Assembly: GCF_003349955.1 (NCBI RefSeq)
Contig: NZ_QLKQ01000062.1
Coordinates: 1 to 45,351, forward strand
Length of the DNA stretch: 45,351 nucleotides
From: Azospirillum brasilense
GTDB lineage: Bacteria > Pseudomonadota > Alphaproteobacteria > Azospirillales > Azospirillaceae
Reading direction: 5' to 3'
Shown: in pieces, positions 1 to 6,768 of the stretch
Layout of the letters: the number at the start of each line of letters is the position of its first letter
Position numbering within the stretch: position 1 is the first letter of the stretch
Notes under the pieces: model-generated
Told to the model about the DNA's origin: nothing
Seen by the model: only the letters and a program-made list of their open reading frames with translations
The model's database searches: none
Made by a program: the position numbers and the translations under genes

Positions 1-2
1 AC

Positions 3-71
3 CCCACCCAGAACATCAACTGGGTCGTCCCCGAGGGCGGCGGCGGCCCGAACTACCCGGGCGGGATGTAA
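3..71 (+). CDS. C-terminal tail of an unidentified protein (partial, cut by window edge)
   Basis: An open frame enters from the left edge and stops at TAA 69-71, encoding 22 residues that end in a Gly/Pro-rich tail (VVPEGGGGPNYPGGM). Codon use is strongly G/C at third positions, as in the neighbouring genes. The fragment is too short to assign a family. The convergent helicase gene ends 34 bp downstream on the other strand. Confidence 0.55.
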   Translation, partial: PTQNINWVVPEGGGGPNYPGGM

Positions 72-104
72 GGCCCGCCGCTCCGCCGCCGCTTTACCGC
101 CCCC

Positions 105-2321
105 CTACCGTCGTGGCCCGAAGCGCTTGCGCGGGGCGCCGCGGAAACCGGCCTTGGGCGGCGGCTCGCGCCGCTGCCCGGCGGACCGCGCCCCGCGTGT
201 GGCGAGCAGGTCGGCCAGACGCCGGCTGATCTCGCTGCGGCGGCTGCGCACCGCCTCCCGTTCCGGGAACAGGGACGGAAACTTGCGCGCCGCCCAGTAA
301 TAGAGGTCGCAGGCCCGCGACAGCCCCTCCAGCGCCGCCCCGTCCAGCCCGTCGAGCCGCGCCGGGACGAAGCGCCCGAGCGGCGACGGCTCCCCAGACT
401 CCACCGCGCCGAGGATGGCGGCGAGGATGCGCGCCTCCGCCTCGTCTTCCAGGTCGGCGGGGATCAGCAGCAGGTCGAGCTTGGCGGGCAGGGTCAGCCG
501 CCGCTCGTCCAGCATCACCGCCAGCCGCCGCATCCCCGACAGGTCGCCCACCCGGTAGGGCGACCCCGCCGTGCGGGCGTCGGCGAAGCAGTCCAGAAGC
601 AGGACCGTCTCCTCCGTCCCGATGTGATCGGCCAGACGGGCCAGCATGGCGCGGGTCGGCCGCACGCTCAGCGGGGCGTCGGCGCGCAGCCGCCCGTCCG
701 TCTTCTCCAGCAGGCTGCGCAGGGCCTGCGGCGTGCCCCGGCCGACCACGCCGAACTCCCCCGACTCGAACTTGCCGAAGCGTCCGGCACGGCCGGCGAT
801 CTGCTTGACCTCCGTCGCGCTCAGCGAGCGGACGCTGGTCCCGTCGAACTTCTCCAGCGCGGTGAACAGCACGCGGCGGCAGGGCAGGTTCAGCCCCATG
901 CCAATGGCGTCGGTCGCCACCACCACGTCGGCCTCGCCGGACAGGAAGCGCGCCGCCTCCCGCCGCCGCACCTCCGGGGCCAGCGCGCCGTAGACCGCGG
1001 CGACCGACAGGCCCTTGGCGCGCAGCGTGTCGCGCACCGTGTGGATCTCCCGCCGGGAGAAGGCGATCAGCGCGTCGCCCGGCTCCACCTCCTCCCAGTT
1101 CAGGCGGCGGTCGATCAGGGTCAGCGGCACCTTGCGCTCCAGCTCGATCACCTCCAGCCGCTCGCCGAGATGGGCCGCCACCCGCTCGACCAGCGGGCGG
1201 GCCTCCGGGGCGCCCAGGATGTAGACGGTCTCCGCCGGGGCGCCCATCAGCGCCGCCGTCCAGGCCCAGCCGCGGTCGGGATCGGCGAGCATCTGGATTT
1301 CGTCGATCACCGCCACCTCCACCGGGCGGTCGGGGTCCATCACCTCGATGGTCGAGGCGGTGTGGCGGGCGCCCGGTGTCGTGATCGCCTCCTCGCCGGT
1401 CAGCAGGGAGGCGGGCGTGCCCTCGGCGTTCAGCCGCTCCATCACCTCCAGAGCCAGCAGGCGCAGCGGTGCCAGATAGATGCCGTCCCAGGCGCCCTTC
1501 AGCGCCTCGATGGCGTGGTGGGTCTTGCCGGAGTTGGTCGGGCCAACCACCAGGACCAGCCGCCGCCCCAGCCCGCGGGCCACCGGGAACAGCTTCTCGA
1601 AGCGGGCGAGGTCGAAATGCCGGTCGACATAGGCGCGGCCGCGCGCCTCCGCCCGCTCGCGCCGCCACACGGCGAACTCGCGGTCCCAGCGCTCCAGAAG
1701 CTCGTCCACTCCGTGGCGGTTGCGGGCGGCGCGGGACAGCCGGTCGGCCAGCGACGCGAAGGTCCAGGCATCGTCCGCACCCTCCGCCTCCCCGGCGTAG
1801 CGGTGCAGCCGGACGGCGGTGCGCGACAGCGCGTCCTCCAGCGCGGCGGCCAGCGCCGGGTCGCCCTCCAGCCGCAGGGCCAGATCGTCGTCCGTCAGGT
1901 CGGCCAGTTCCATGGCGTCGAGCACGCGCGACACCTGGAGCCGCACGGGGGCGGGCAGGCCGGGCCAGGGCAAATCCTCGCCGCGCACCGCCCGGACCCG
2001 CGTGCGGTCGTCCGCCGGGTGCAGGCTGGTGGACCAGCCCTCCAGCGCGCGGCGTCCCTGGGCGAGCAGGGCGTTGCGCCGCCGCGCGCGGTCGAGCGTG
2101 CCCTGGATTTCCAGAAGCACCGCCTCCCGGCGTTCCGCCGGGACCAGCAGGTCGCGCTTGCCCTTGGGCAGCGGCAGACCGAGCGGCACCAGACCCAGCC
2201 CCTCGCCATGGGCAACCCGCGCCACGCCAGCGGCGGCGGCGGTCACCACGTCGGGGTGGGCGCTGGCCAGCTCGTGGACCAGATGCGGGTCGGCCGACTC
2301 ATCAAGAGAGGTCATGTCCAT
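105..2321 (-). CDS. Suv3-like superfamily 2 RNA helicase
   Basis: A 738-aa ATP-dependent helicase of the Suv3 type that alphaproteobacteria share with mitochondria, where Suv3 works with the RNA degradosome. Visible motifs: a long N-terminal region (1-250) of unknown role, P-loop GPTNSGKT at 260-267, Walker B/motif II DEIQ at 340-343 (the family's variant of DEAD/DEAH), motif V around VVVATDAIGMGLN and motif VI QIAGRAGRFG near residue 510. The C-terminus is basic (Pro/Arg-rich), which fits RNA binding. The start at 2321 (MDMTSLDE) has a second in-frame ATG two codons later and no strong ribosome binding site. A divergent small zinc-binding protein gene lies 113 bp away. The family assignment is firm; the physiological substrate is inferred to be RNA. 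Confidence 0.9.
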   Translation of the reverse strand: MDMTSLDESADPHLVHELASAHPDVVTAAAAGVARVAHGEGLGLVPLGLPLPKGKRDLLVPAERREAVLLEIQGTLDRARRRNALLAQGRRALEGWSTSLHPADDRTRVRAVRGEDLPWPGLPAPVRLQVSRVLDAMELADLTDDDLALRLEGDPALAAALEDALSRTAVRLHRYAGEAEGADDAWTFASLADRLSRAARNRHGVDELLERWDREFAVWRRERAEARGRAYVDRHFDLARFEKLFPVARGLGRRLVLVVGPTNSGKTHHAIEALKGAWDGIYLAPLRLLALEVMERLNAEGTPASLLTGEEAITTPGARHTASTIEVMDPDRPVEVAVIDEIQMLADPDRGWAWTAALMGAPAETVYILGAPEARPLVERVAAHLGERLEVIELERKVPLTLIDRRLNWEEVEPGDALIAFSRREIHTVRDTLRAKGLSVAAVYGALAPEVRRREAARFLSGEADVVVATDAIGMGLNLPCRRVLFTALEKFDGTSVRSLSATEVKQIAGRAGRFGKFESGEFGVVGRGTPQALRSLLEKTDGRLRADAPLSVRPTRAMLARLADHIGTEETVLLLDCFADARTAGSPYRVGDLSGMRRLAVMLDERRLTLPAKLDLLLIPADLEDEAEARILAAILGAVESGEPSPLGRFVPARLDGLDGAALEGLSRACDLYYWAARKFPSLFPEREAVRSRRSEISRRLADLLATRGARSAGQRREPPPKAGFRGAPRKRFGPRR

Positions 2322-2434
2322 AGGGCGTGGTCTCTGGAGAACTTTTCACAAATTCGCACTGGCGGTCCGCGGCCATCCATGTCATGAGCCACGTCCCGCA
2401 GGGGCAGTCCCGGCCCCGAGGCAGGCATCAAGCC

Positions 2435-2884
2435 ATGACCAGACCGCTCCGCGCAAAGATTCTCCGACCCGACCTCGATCCGGCCCACCGCAAGGGCTCC
2501 AGCGGGGAGAACCGCTGCCGCTGCTGCGGGCGGCCCGGCGGCGCCGTCGTGCGCTGCCTGCCGGACGGGCGCTGGTACGACGCGGCCGACCAGACCTGGC
2601 GCGACGGGCGCGGGCGGCGGGCGGCATGGCCCGACGTGGTGGAGTATGCCGAGACCCGCGACGTGCAGGTCGTCGTTCGCCCGGTCCGCCCCTCCGGCAA
2701 CCCGGAGGCCCGCCCGAAGAACCTCTGCCGCCGCTGCCACATGCAGGAGGAGGCGCTGCGCAACGCCATCCGCTCCCGCATCCGGGCGCGGATGCGCCGC
2801 GCGCTGGGCGACCTGTTTCTCGGCGATTATTCGTCGCCGGGCATCCTGGAGCGCGCCATGGCTCTCTACCGCCGCAAGCCCTGA
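2435..2884 (+). CDS. Small zinc-ribbon / HNH-like protein of unknown function
   Basis: Predicted 149-aa basic protein. Two cysteine knuckles are visible, CRCCG near residue 25 and NLCRRCHM near residue 100, a spacing typical of a treble-clef/HNH-type zinc site, but no clear catalytic His-Asn-His set is seen. The first in-frame ATG is at 2384; I prefer 2435 because GAGGCAGG lies about 10 bp upstream, though the upstream ATG cannot be excluded. Divergent from the Suv3-like helicase. Function unknown; a nucleic-acid-binding role is only a guess. Confidence 0.65.
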   Translation: MTRPLRAKILRPDLDPAHRKGSSGENRCRCCGRPGGAVVRCLPDGRWYDAADQTWRDGRGRRAAWPDVVEYAETRDVQVVVRPVRPSGNPEARPKNLCRRCHMQEEALRNAIRSRIRARMRRALGDLFLGDYSSPGILERAMALYRRKP

Positions 2885-2897
2885 CCTCAAGGATTCG

Positions 2898-3026
2898 CTA
2901 GACGGGCTCCTGCGGCTCGCCGGGCATCGGCGGGGCCTCCACCGGCTCGTCCGGCGGGGCGTCGGGTGGCAGCGGCATGGGGATCGGCACGTCGGGTTCC
3001 TGCCGGGGCGGCGGGTAAGGGCTCAT
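2898..3026 (-). CDS. Small proline-rich acidic protein, 42 aa
   Basis: A short minus-strand frame between two plus-strand genes encodes 42 residues, of which about 19 are Pro with regularly spaced Asp/Glu (MSPYPPPRQEPDVPIPMPLP onward). Tiny Pro/Glu/Asp-rich proteins of this kind (xPxPPxEPP) recur in many proteobacterial genomes as conserved hypotheticals, so I consider it a real gene despite its size. No good Shine-Dalgarno is visible; GGAAACCGG lies 4-12 bp upstream. Function unknown; likely disordered. Confidence 0.5.
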   Translation of the reverse strand: MSPYPPPRQEPDVPIPMPLPPDAPPDEPVEAPPMPGEPQEPV

Positions 3027-3175
3027 GTCCGGTTTCCGGTGATGGACGCTGTCCTGAGGAAACACCGCCTCCGCGCATTCGCTCCCTTGGTTCCTCCACC
3101 CGCGCGGCGCATGACCAAAATCAAAGCGGCGGACCGGGGCATCGCGGACAATGCCCGCGAAAGGATCGCCCGCCC

Positions 3176-3676
3176 ATGCCCAGAAGCTTCATCCTCGCCC
3201 CGCTTGCCAAGACCCAGGCCGATCAGGCGCTGCCCGTCGTCCAGACCCTGCACCGTGACATGACCCTGGACGAGTGGCGGCAGGTGGCCGCCCTGTTCCT
3301 GCAGGACGGCGACGACGGCGGGGTGATGGCCTGCGAGATGAGCGACGGCCACATCCGCGGCCTGTTCTGCTACCGCGTCAGCGCGGAGGGGATGATCCGC
3401 GTGCTGACCGTGCCGATCTTCATCGCGGTTGGGCTGTTCGACGCGGCGGTGACCTCGGCGGCGCAGGCCGACGGCATCGACCTGCTGGCGCGCAAGCTGG
3501 GCTGTTCGACGGTGGTGGTGGACGAGCGCGGCTGCGTCGTCGCGGCGACCGCGCCGAAGCTCGACGCGGCGGGCCTGTTCGGCCGGCTGGGCTACCGCCG
3601 GGTCGGGCAGGCCTTCGTGAAGGATGTGGCGGCGGGGTTCGGCGGCGAAGGCTATCCGGTGGCGGGTCGGGCCTGA
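3176..3676 (+). CDS. GNAT-like N-acetyltransferase family protein
   Basis: 166-aa protein with the overall pattern of a compact GNAT acyl-CoA-dependent acetyltransferase: N-terminal helix pair (residues 10-45), central strands (GLFCYRV, IRVLTVPIFIAVG) and a C-terminal LFGRLGYRRVGQAFVKD segment typical of the closing part of the fold. The acetyl-CoA loop (Q/RxxGxG/A) is not obvious, so the assignment is moderate. Start chosen at 3176 because an AAAGGA lies about 12 bp upstream and the region before it is low-quality coding. Convergent with the FNR-type regulator gene 19 bp downstream. Confidence 0.6.
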   Translation: MPRSFILAPLAKTQADQALPVVQTLHRDMTLDEWRQVAALFLQDGDDGGVMACEMSDGHIRGLFCYRVSAEGMIRVLTVPIFIAVGLFDAAVTSAAQADGIDLLARKLGCSTVVVDERGCVVAATAPKLDAAGLFGRLGYRRVGQAFVKDVAAGFGGEGYPVAGRA

Positions 3677-3695
3677 AACGGAGGGAAGCGGGCGA

Positions 3696-4457
3696 TCAGG
3701 CGGCGGCTTCGAGCGCCGCCGGGTCCTCGATGCGGATGCGGTCGTTGGTCAGGCGGGTGATCGCCCCGGCGACTTCCAGCTTGCGCAGCACGCGCGACAG
3801 CGTTTCGGGGCGCAGGCCGAGATAGGCGCCGATGTCCACCTTCGGCATGGGAAGGAAGACGCTGGGCGTGCCGTCGGCCAGCGGCCGCGACCGCCGCGAC
3901 AGGGCGAGGAGGAAGCTGGACACCCGCTCCACCGCCGTCTTGCAGCCGAGCAGAAGAATCTGGTCCTGCGCCGCCGACAGCTCGACCGAGGTCATGGCGA
4001 GCAGCCGGCCCTGGACCGCCGGGTGCCGCTCCATCAGGCGGCGCAGCGCCGTCCGCGACATGCGGCAGACGGTGGAGGCGGTGACCGTCTCGGCGGTGTA
4101 GGCGTAACCGCTGCCCACGGCCAGCCCGATCACGTCGCCCGCGGTGGCGAAGCCGGTGATCTGCTGCCGTCCGTCCGGGAGGGTCTTGTAGAGCTTCAGC
4201 ATGCCCGACATGACGGTGAAGACGGCGTCGGCCTCCTCCCCCTCCATCACAACCGGGGTCGCCGACAAGAGGTCCAGCGGCCGCGACGCCGTCGACAGAT
4301 CGGGCAGGTCCCCGGCGGTCAGGGCGCCGCACAGACCCTTGCTCCGCGCCGAGCAGCCGGCGCAGCGACCGGTCACCGTCTCCGCCGCCTGCGTCGGCGG
4401 GGCGGGCATCGGCGGCGGGGCGACGGCGGCGTCAATGGTGGCGACGGAGAAGGTCAT
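3696..4457 (-). CDS. CRP/FNR-family oxygen-responsive transcriptional regulator
   Basis: 253-aa FNR-type regulator that senses oxygen through a [4Fe-4S] cluster and activates anaerobic/microaerobic genes. Cluster ligands are visible: C32-x2-C35-x7-C43 (the spacing used by alphaproteobacterial FnrL/AadR proteins) plus a fourth cysteine at 131. The cyclic-nucleotide-binding-like beta roll covers about 55-170. The C-terminal winged helix contains ETLSR in the recognition helix, the E-x2-S-R signature that reads TTGAT half sites. A matching FNR box lies 135 bp upstream, and a perfect one precedes hypD in this window. ATG 4457 was preferred to the upstream ATG at 4532 because the intervening residues look non-coding. 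Symbols fnrL/aadR/fixK would all be plausible, so none is given. Confidence 0.9.
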   Translation of the reverse strand: MTFSVATIDAAVAPPPMPAPPTQAAETVTGRCAGCSARSKGLCGALTAGDLPDLSTASRPLDLLSATPVVMEGEEADAVFTVMSGMLKLYKTLPDGRQQITGFATAGDVIGLAVGSGYAYTAETVTASTVCRMSRTALRRLMERHPAVQGRLLAMTSVELSAAQDQILLLGCKTAVERVSSFLLALSRRSRPLADGTPSVFLPMPKVDIGAYLGLRPETLSRVLRKLEVAGAITRLTNDRIRIEDPAALEAAA

Positions 4458-4591
4458 GGCATGCACCCCTGGGCTGTCTCGCTTCGGCGTCGTGGGACGG
4501 CGCGCTCGCTCCGGACGTCCGGTCCGGACCAAAGCATCAGACTAAGGTCTTGGAACCGAGCCAAAGGTATGAGGTATGACCAGGGCCCGCC

Positions 4592-4605
4592 CTGATCTGG
4601 ATCAA
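4592..4605. promoter_or_regulatory. FNR box (CTGAT-N4-ATCAA) upstream of the FNR-type gene
   Basis: CTGATCTGGATCAA matches the FNR/anaerobox consensus TTGAT-N4-ATCAA at 9 of 10 informative positions. It sits 135 bp upstream of the FNR-type gene start on the minus strand and downstream of the coiled-coil gene, so autoregulation is the simplest reading. Confidence 0.6.
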
Positions 4606-4695
4606 CCGGACCCGGATCGGTTCGGCGGTGGGGCAACCGGACAGGGCAACGGCCCGGAGGGTGATCCGGGCCGCGAGGCATGATTTCGTTGCGGT

Positions 4696-5037
4696 TCAGA
4701 AGGTCCGGCCGGGCCGTCCGCGCGGCGGGAAGCGGCTGGAGGTGGCGCGCATGGTGCCGTCCGCCATCGGCATGTCGCCGGATTCCGCGTCCTCCTCGTC
4801 GCCGCGGGGGCGGCGGGAGTCGCCGTCCGTCACGCGTGCCGCCTCGGCGCGGGTAACCGAGGCTTCCAGTTCGCGGATGCGCGCCTGCAGGCTGCCGACG
4901 ACCGCGGCCCCCGCCTGACGGGACTTGAACTGTTCGAGATCCTGCTTCAGGCGGAGCAGCTGACTCTTCTGTTCCTGGAGGCTCGGACCGTCCCGGCGCT
5001 TCGTCACGCGATAGACTTTTTCGTCAAATCGGTTCAC
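4696..5037 (-). CDS. Small coiled-coil protein with GTG start
   Basis: 113-aa protein. Residues about 20-75 form a predicted coiled coil (KSQLLRLKQDLEQFK, then ARIRELEASVTRAEA), followed by an acidic stretch (GDEEDAESGD) and a basic Arg/Pro-rich C-terminus ending RGRPGRTF. The start is the GTG at 5037 rather than the ATG at 5091, because AGGAG at 5045-5049 lies 7 nt upstream of it and the extra 18 codons look like leader sequence. Transcribed toward the FNR-type gene. No family recognised; the architecture suggests a structural or DNA/RNA-associated role, but that is only inference. Confidence 0.65.
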   Translation of the reverse strand: MNRFDEKVYRVTKRRDGPSLQEQKSQLLRLKQDLEQFKSRQAGAAVVGSLQARIRELEASVTRAEAARVTDGDSRRPRGDEEDAESGDMPMADGTMRATSSRFPPRGRPGRTF

Positions 5038-5044
5038 TGCGTTT

Positions 5045-5049
5045 CTCCT
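5045..5049 (-). promoter_or_regulatory. Ribosome binding site deciding the GTG start at 5037
   Basis: On the minus strand AGGAG is followed by 7 nt and then GTG AAC CGA, a canonical arrangement. It argues against the ATG 54 bp upstream. Confidence 0.7.
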
Positions 5050-5171
5050 GTCTGCTCTTAAGCAGATTGGGTCGACGCGCCGCTGCACCATCTCTCGAAT
5101 GGGATAGGCCCTTCATTTCCACCGTTGGTGGCGGCGGAGGGAATGTCCTTTGCCGTGATTCTTTGGGACGA

Positions 5172-5669
5172 TCAGGGCATCCGCTCGTTGACGCTCCGTT
5201 CCGCGGCGACCGCGGCGGCCAGCGCGTCGCGGTAACGGCGCAGCCGCGCATAGGTCGGCCATGCCATGCCGACCAGTGGGTCGCACCAGTGGACCAGAAC
5301 CATCAGCCCCATTCCGGCGAAGCCGCCGATCAGCGTGCCGGTGAGCAGGCCGGGCAGGGCGCCCAGAATCCAGGGGTCGGACAGCCGACCGGCATCGTAA
5401 GCCTGCACCGCCGCCATCCCCACCGTCGCCGCCAGGGCCAGCGCGACCCCGACGCGCCCCGGCGCGTACCAGATCCGCAGATCCTCCCGGGTCAGCCCGT
5501 AATCCTCGGGGATCGGGCGCGCCGCGGCTTCCACGACCCCGTCCGGTGCGCCGTCCGGGCGCGGGTCGCCATCGCGCGGCGTGCCGGACACCGCGACGGG
5601 AGTCGCACCCCCGTCGATCACCCGCCAACGCCGCCGCGGATCGCCGCCATCGTCTTCCAGCCGTTCCAT
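5172..5669 (-). CDS. Hypothetical inner-membrane protein with two transmembrane helices
   Basis: 165-aa protein. The first 65 residues are hydrophilic and Asp/Arg-rich (cytoplasmic tail). A hydrophobic helix follows near 72-90 (VGVALALAATVGMAAV) and a Gly-rich helical hairpin near 100-130 (LPGLLTGTLIGGFAGMGLMV). The C-terminus is an amphipathic Arg/Ala helix. No catalytic motif or known family seen. It lies between two other small minus-strand hypotheticals; a shared transcript with the 70-aa gene upstream is possible. Function unknown. Confidence 0.65.
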   Translation of the reverse strand: MERLEDDGGDPRRRWRVIDGGATPVAVSGTPRDGDPRPDGAPDGVVEAAARPIPEDYGLTREDLRIWYAPGRVGVALALAATVGMAAVQAYDAGRLSDPWILGALPGLLTGTLIGGFAGMGLMVLVHWCDPLVGMAWPTYARLRRYRDALAAAVAAERSVNERMP

Positions 5670-5737
5670 CGCGCGATATTGCGCGGGCGGACGGGTTTCG
5701 GCAACGACGCTCTTGCCCGCCGCCGCCGGCCGGAGGC

Positions 5738-5950
5738 TCAGCCCGGACGCCCCGCCGCCGTGCCGGCTCCGGCAGACGGCGGCGGGAAGCCGCCATCGGC
5801 GGGCATCGCCTCGCAGTCCGCCTCCAGGGCGTATTTCACGATGGTGCCGTCGATCAGCCTCAGATCGTAGGATGGATGCCCACCCAGGGTCCGCGCGATC
5901 ACCATGGCGTCCCGTCCATGATGCCGGACCTTCGTGCTCAGCCGCAGCAT
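5738..5950 (-). CDS. Small conserved hypothetical protein, 70 aa
   Basis: 70-residue protein. Its first 48 residues look folded: a beta-rich segment containing DAMVIARTLGGHPSYDLRLI and then DGTIVKYALEADCEAM. The last 22 residues are Gly/Pro/Ala-rich and disordered. I have an impression of similar short proteins in related Azospirillum-type genomes but cannot verify it. It may form an operon with the membrane protein 68 bp downstream. Function unknown. Confidence 0.55.
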   Translation of the reverse strand: MLRLSTKVRHHGRDAMVIARTLGGHPSYDLRLIDGTIVKYALEADCEAMPADGGFPPPSAGAGTAAGRPG

Positions 5951-6146
5951 GGTTCCAACCCCCGCATCCCGTGTTTCGTTAACGAAACCTTACGCCAGGG
6001 CGCCACCGCCGGACGAGCAACAAAAAGAGGCATGCGGATGGGGCGACGGGCCTTGCTTTGGGCATTGCCGGGATGGTGTTTGCGGTCCATCATCCGCGGG
6101 TCGCACAAATCAAGAAGCCGAACCCCACAGAGGAAACGCACGGGTC

Positions 6147-6662
6147 ATGGATGCACAGGATCTGCGCGCGCGCCAGGCGCCGCTGAAGGACAAGTACAAG
6201 GACGCGCCGGAGTCGGCGGTGGTCACGCTGAAGGCCCGTGGCGCGCTGGACGATTCCGGCATCGCCTGCAAGGTGGATACGGGCCGCGCGCTGGTCGAGG
6301 CCGGCCTGCACCCGGCGACCGGCGGGCCGGGCACCCAGGCCTGCTCCGGCGACATGCTGCTGGAGGCGCTGGTGGCCTGCGCGGGCGTGACGCTGAAGGC
6401 GGTCGCCACGGCGCTGGAGTTCAAGCTGCGCGGTGGGACGGTGTCGGCCGAAGGCGACCTGGATTTCCGCGGCACGCTGGGCGTGGCGAAGGACGCGCCG
6501 GTCGGCTTCCGCGCCATCCGCCTGCGCTTCGAGCTGGACACCGACGAGCCGGCGGAGCGCATCGCCACCCTGACCAAGCTGACCGAGCGCTATTGCGTCG
6601 TCTATCAGACGCTGGCCAACCCGCTGCCGATGGCGCTGACCGTCGAGACGGGGCAGGGGTGA
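6147..6662 (+). CDS. OsmC/Ohr-family peroxidase-like protein
   Basis: 171-aa OsmC-fold protein; the family reduces organic hydroperoxides with a cysteine pair. The conserved central helix (DMLLEALVACAGVTLKAVA, 69-87) carries C78 and the second conserved position is C150 in TERYCVVYQ, the pair expected for thiol peroxidase activity. C66 precedes the central helix and is extra. The C-terminus (NPLPMALTVET) is typical of the fold. Start 6147 follows AGAGGAAA about 13 bp upstream; the longer upstream frame lacks protein character. It stands alone, 106 bp before the peptidase gene. The organic peroxide substrate is family knowledge, not shown here. Confidence 0.85.
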   Translation: MDAQDLRARQAPLKDKYKDAPESAVVTLKARGALDDSGIACKVDTGRALVEAGLHPATGGPGTQACSGDMLLEALVACAGVTLKAVATALEFKLRGGTVSAEGDLDFRGTLGVAKDAPVGFRAIRLRFELDTDEPAERIATLTKLTERYCVVYQTLANPLPMALTVETGQG

Positions 6663-6768
6663 CATGGTCGCGCGGGAGCCGGCGCAGCGTCGGTTGGGCC
6701 GGGGGCCGCATCGCCACCGCCACCGTCACCGCTGGCGTGGCGCCGTCCACGCCTTATAGTGCCGGGTT

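Noticed and set aside
4696..5091. ATG 5091 as start of the coiled-coil protein
   Set aside because: GTG 5037 has a canonical AGGAG at 7-nt spacing; the upstream extension lacks a ribosome binding site.
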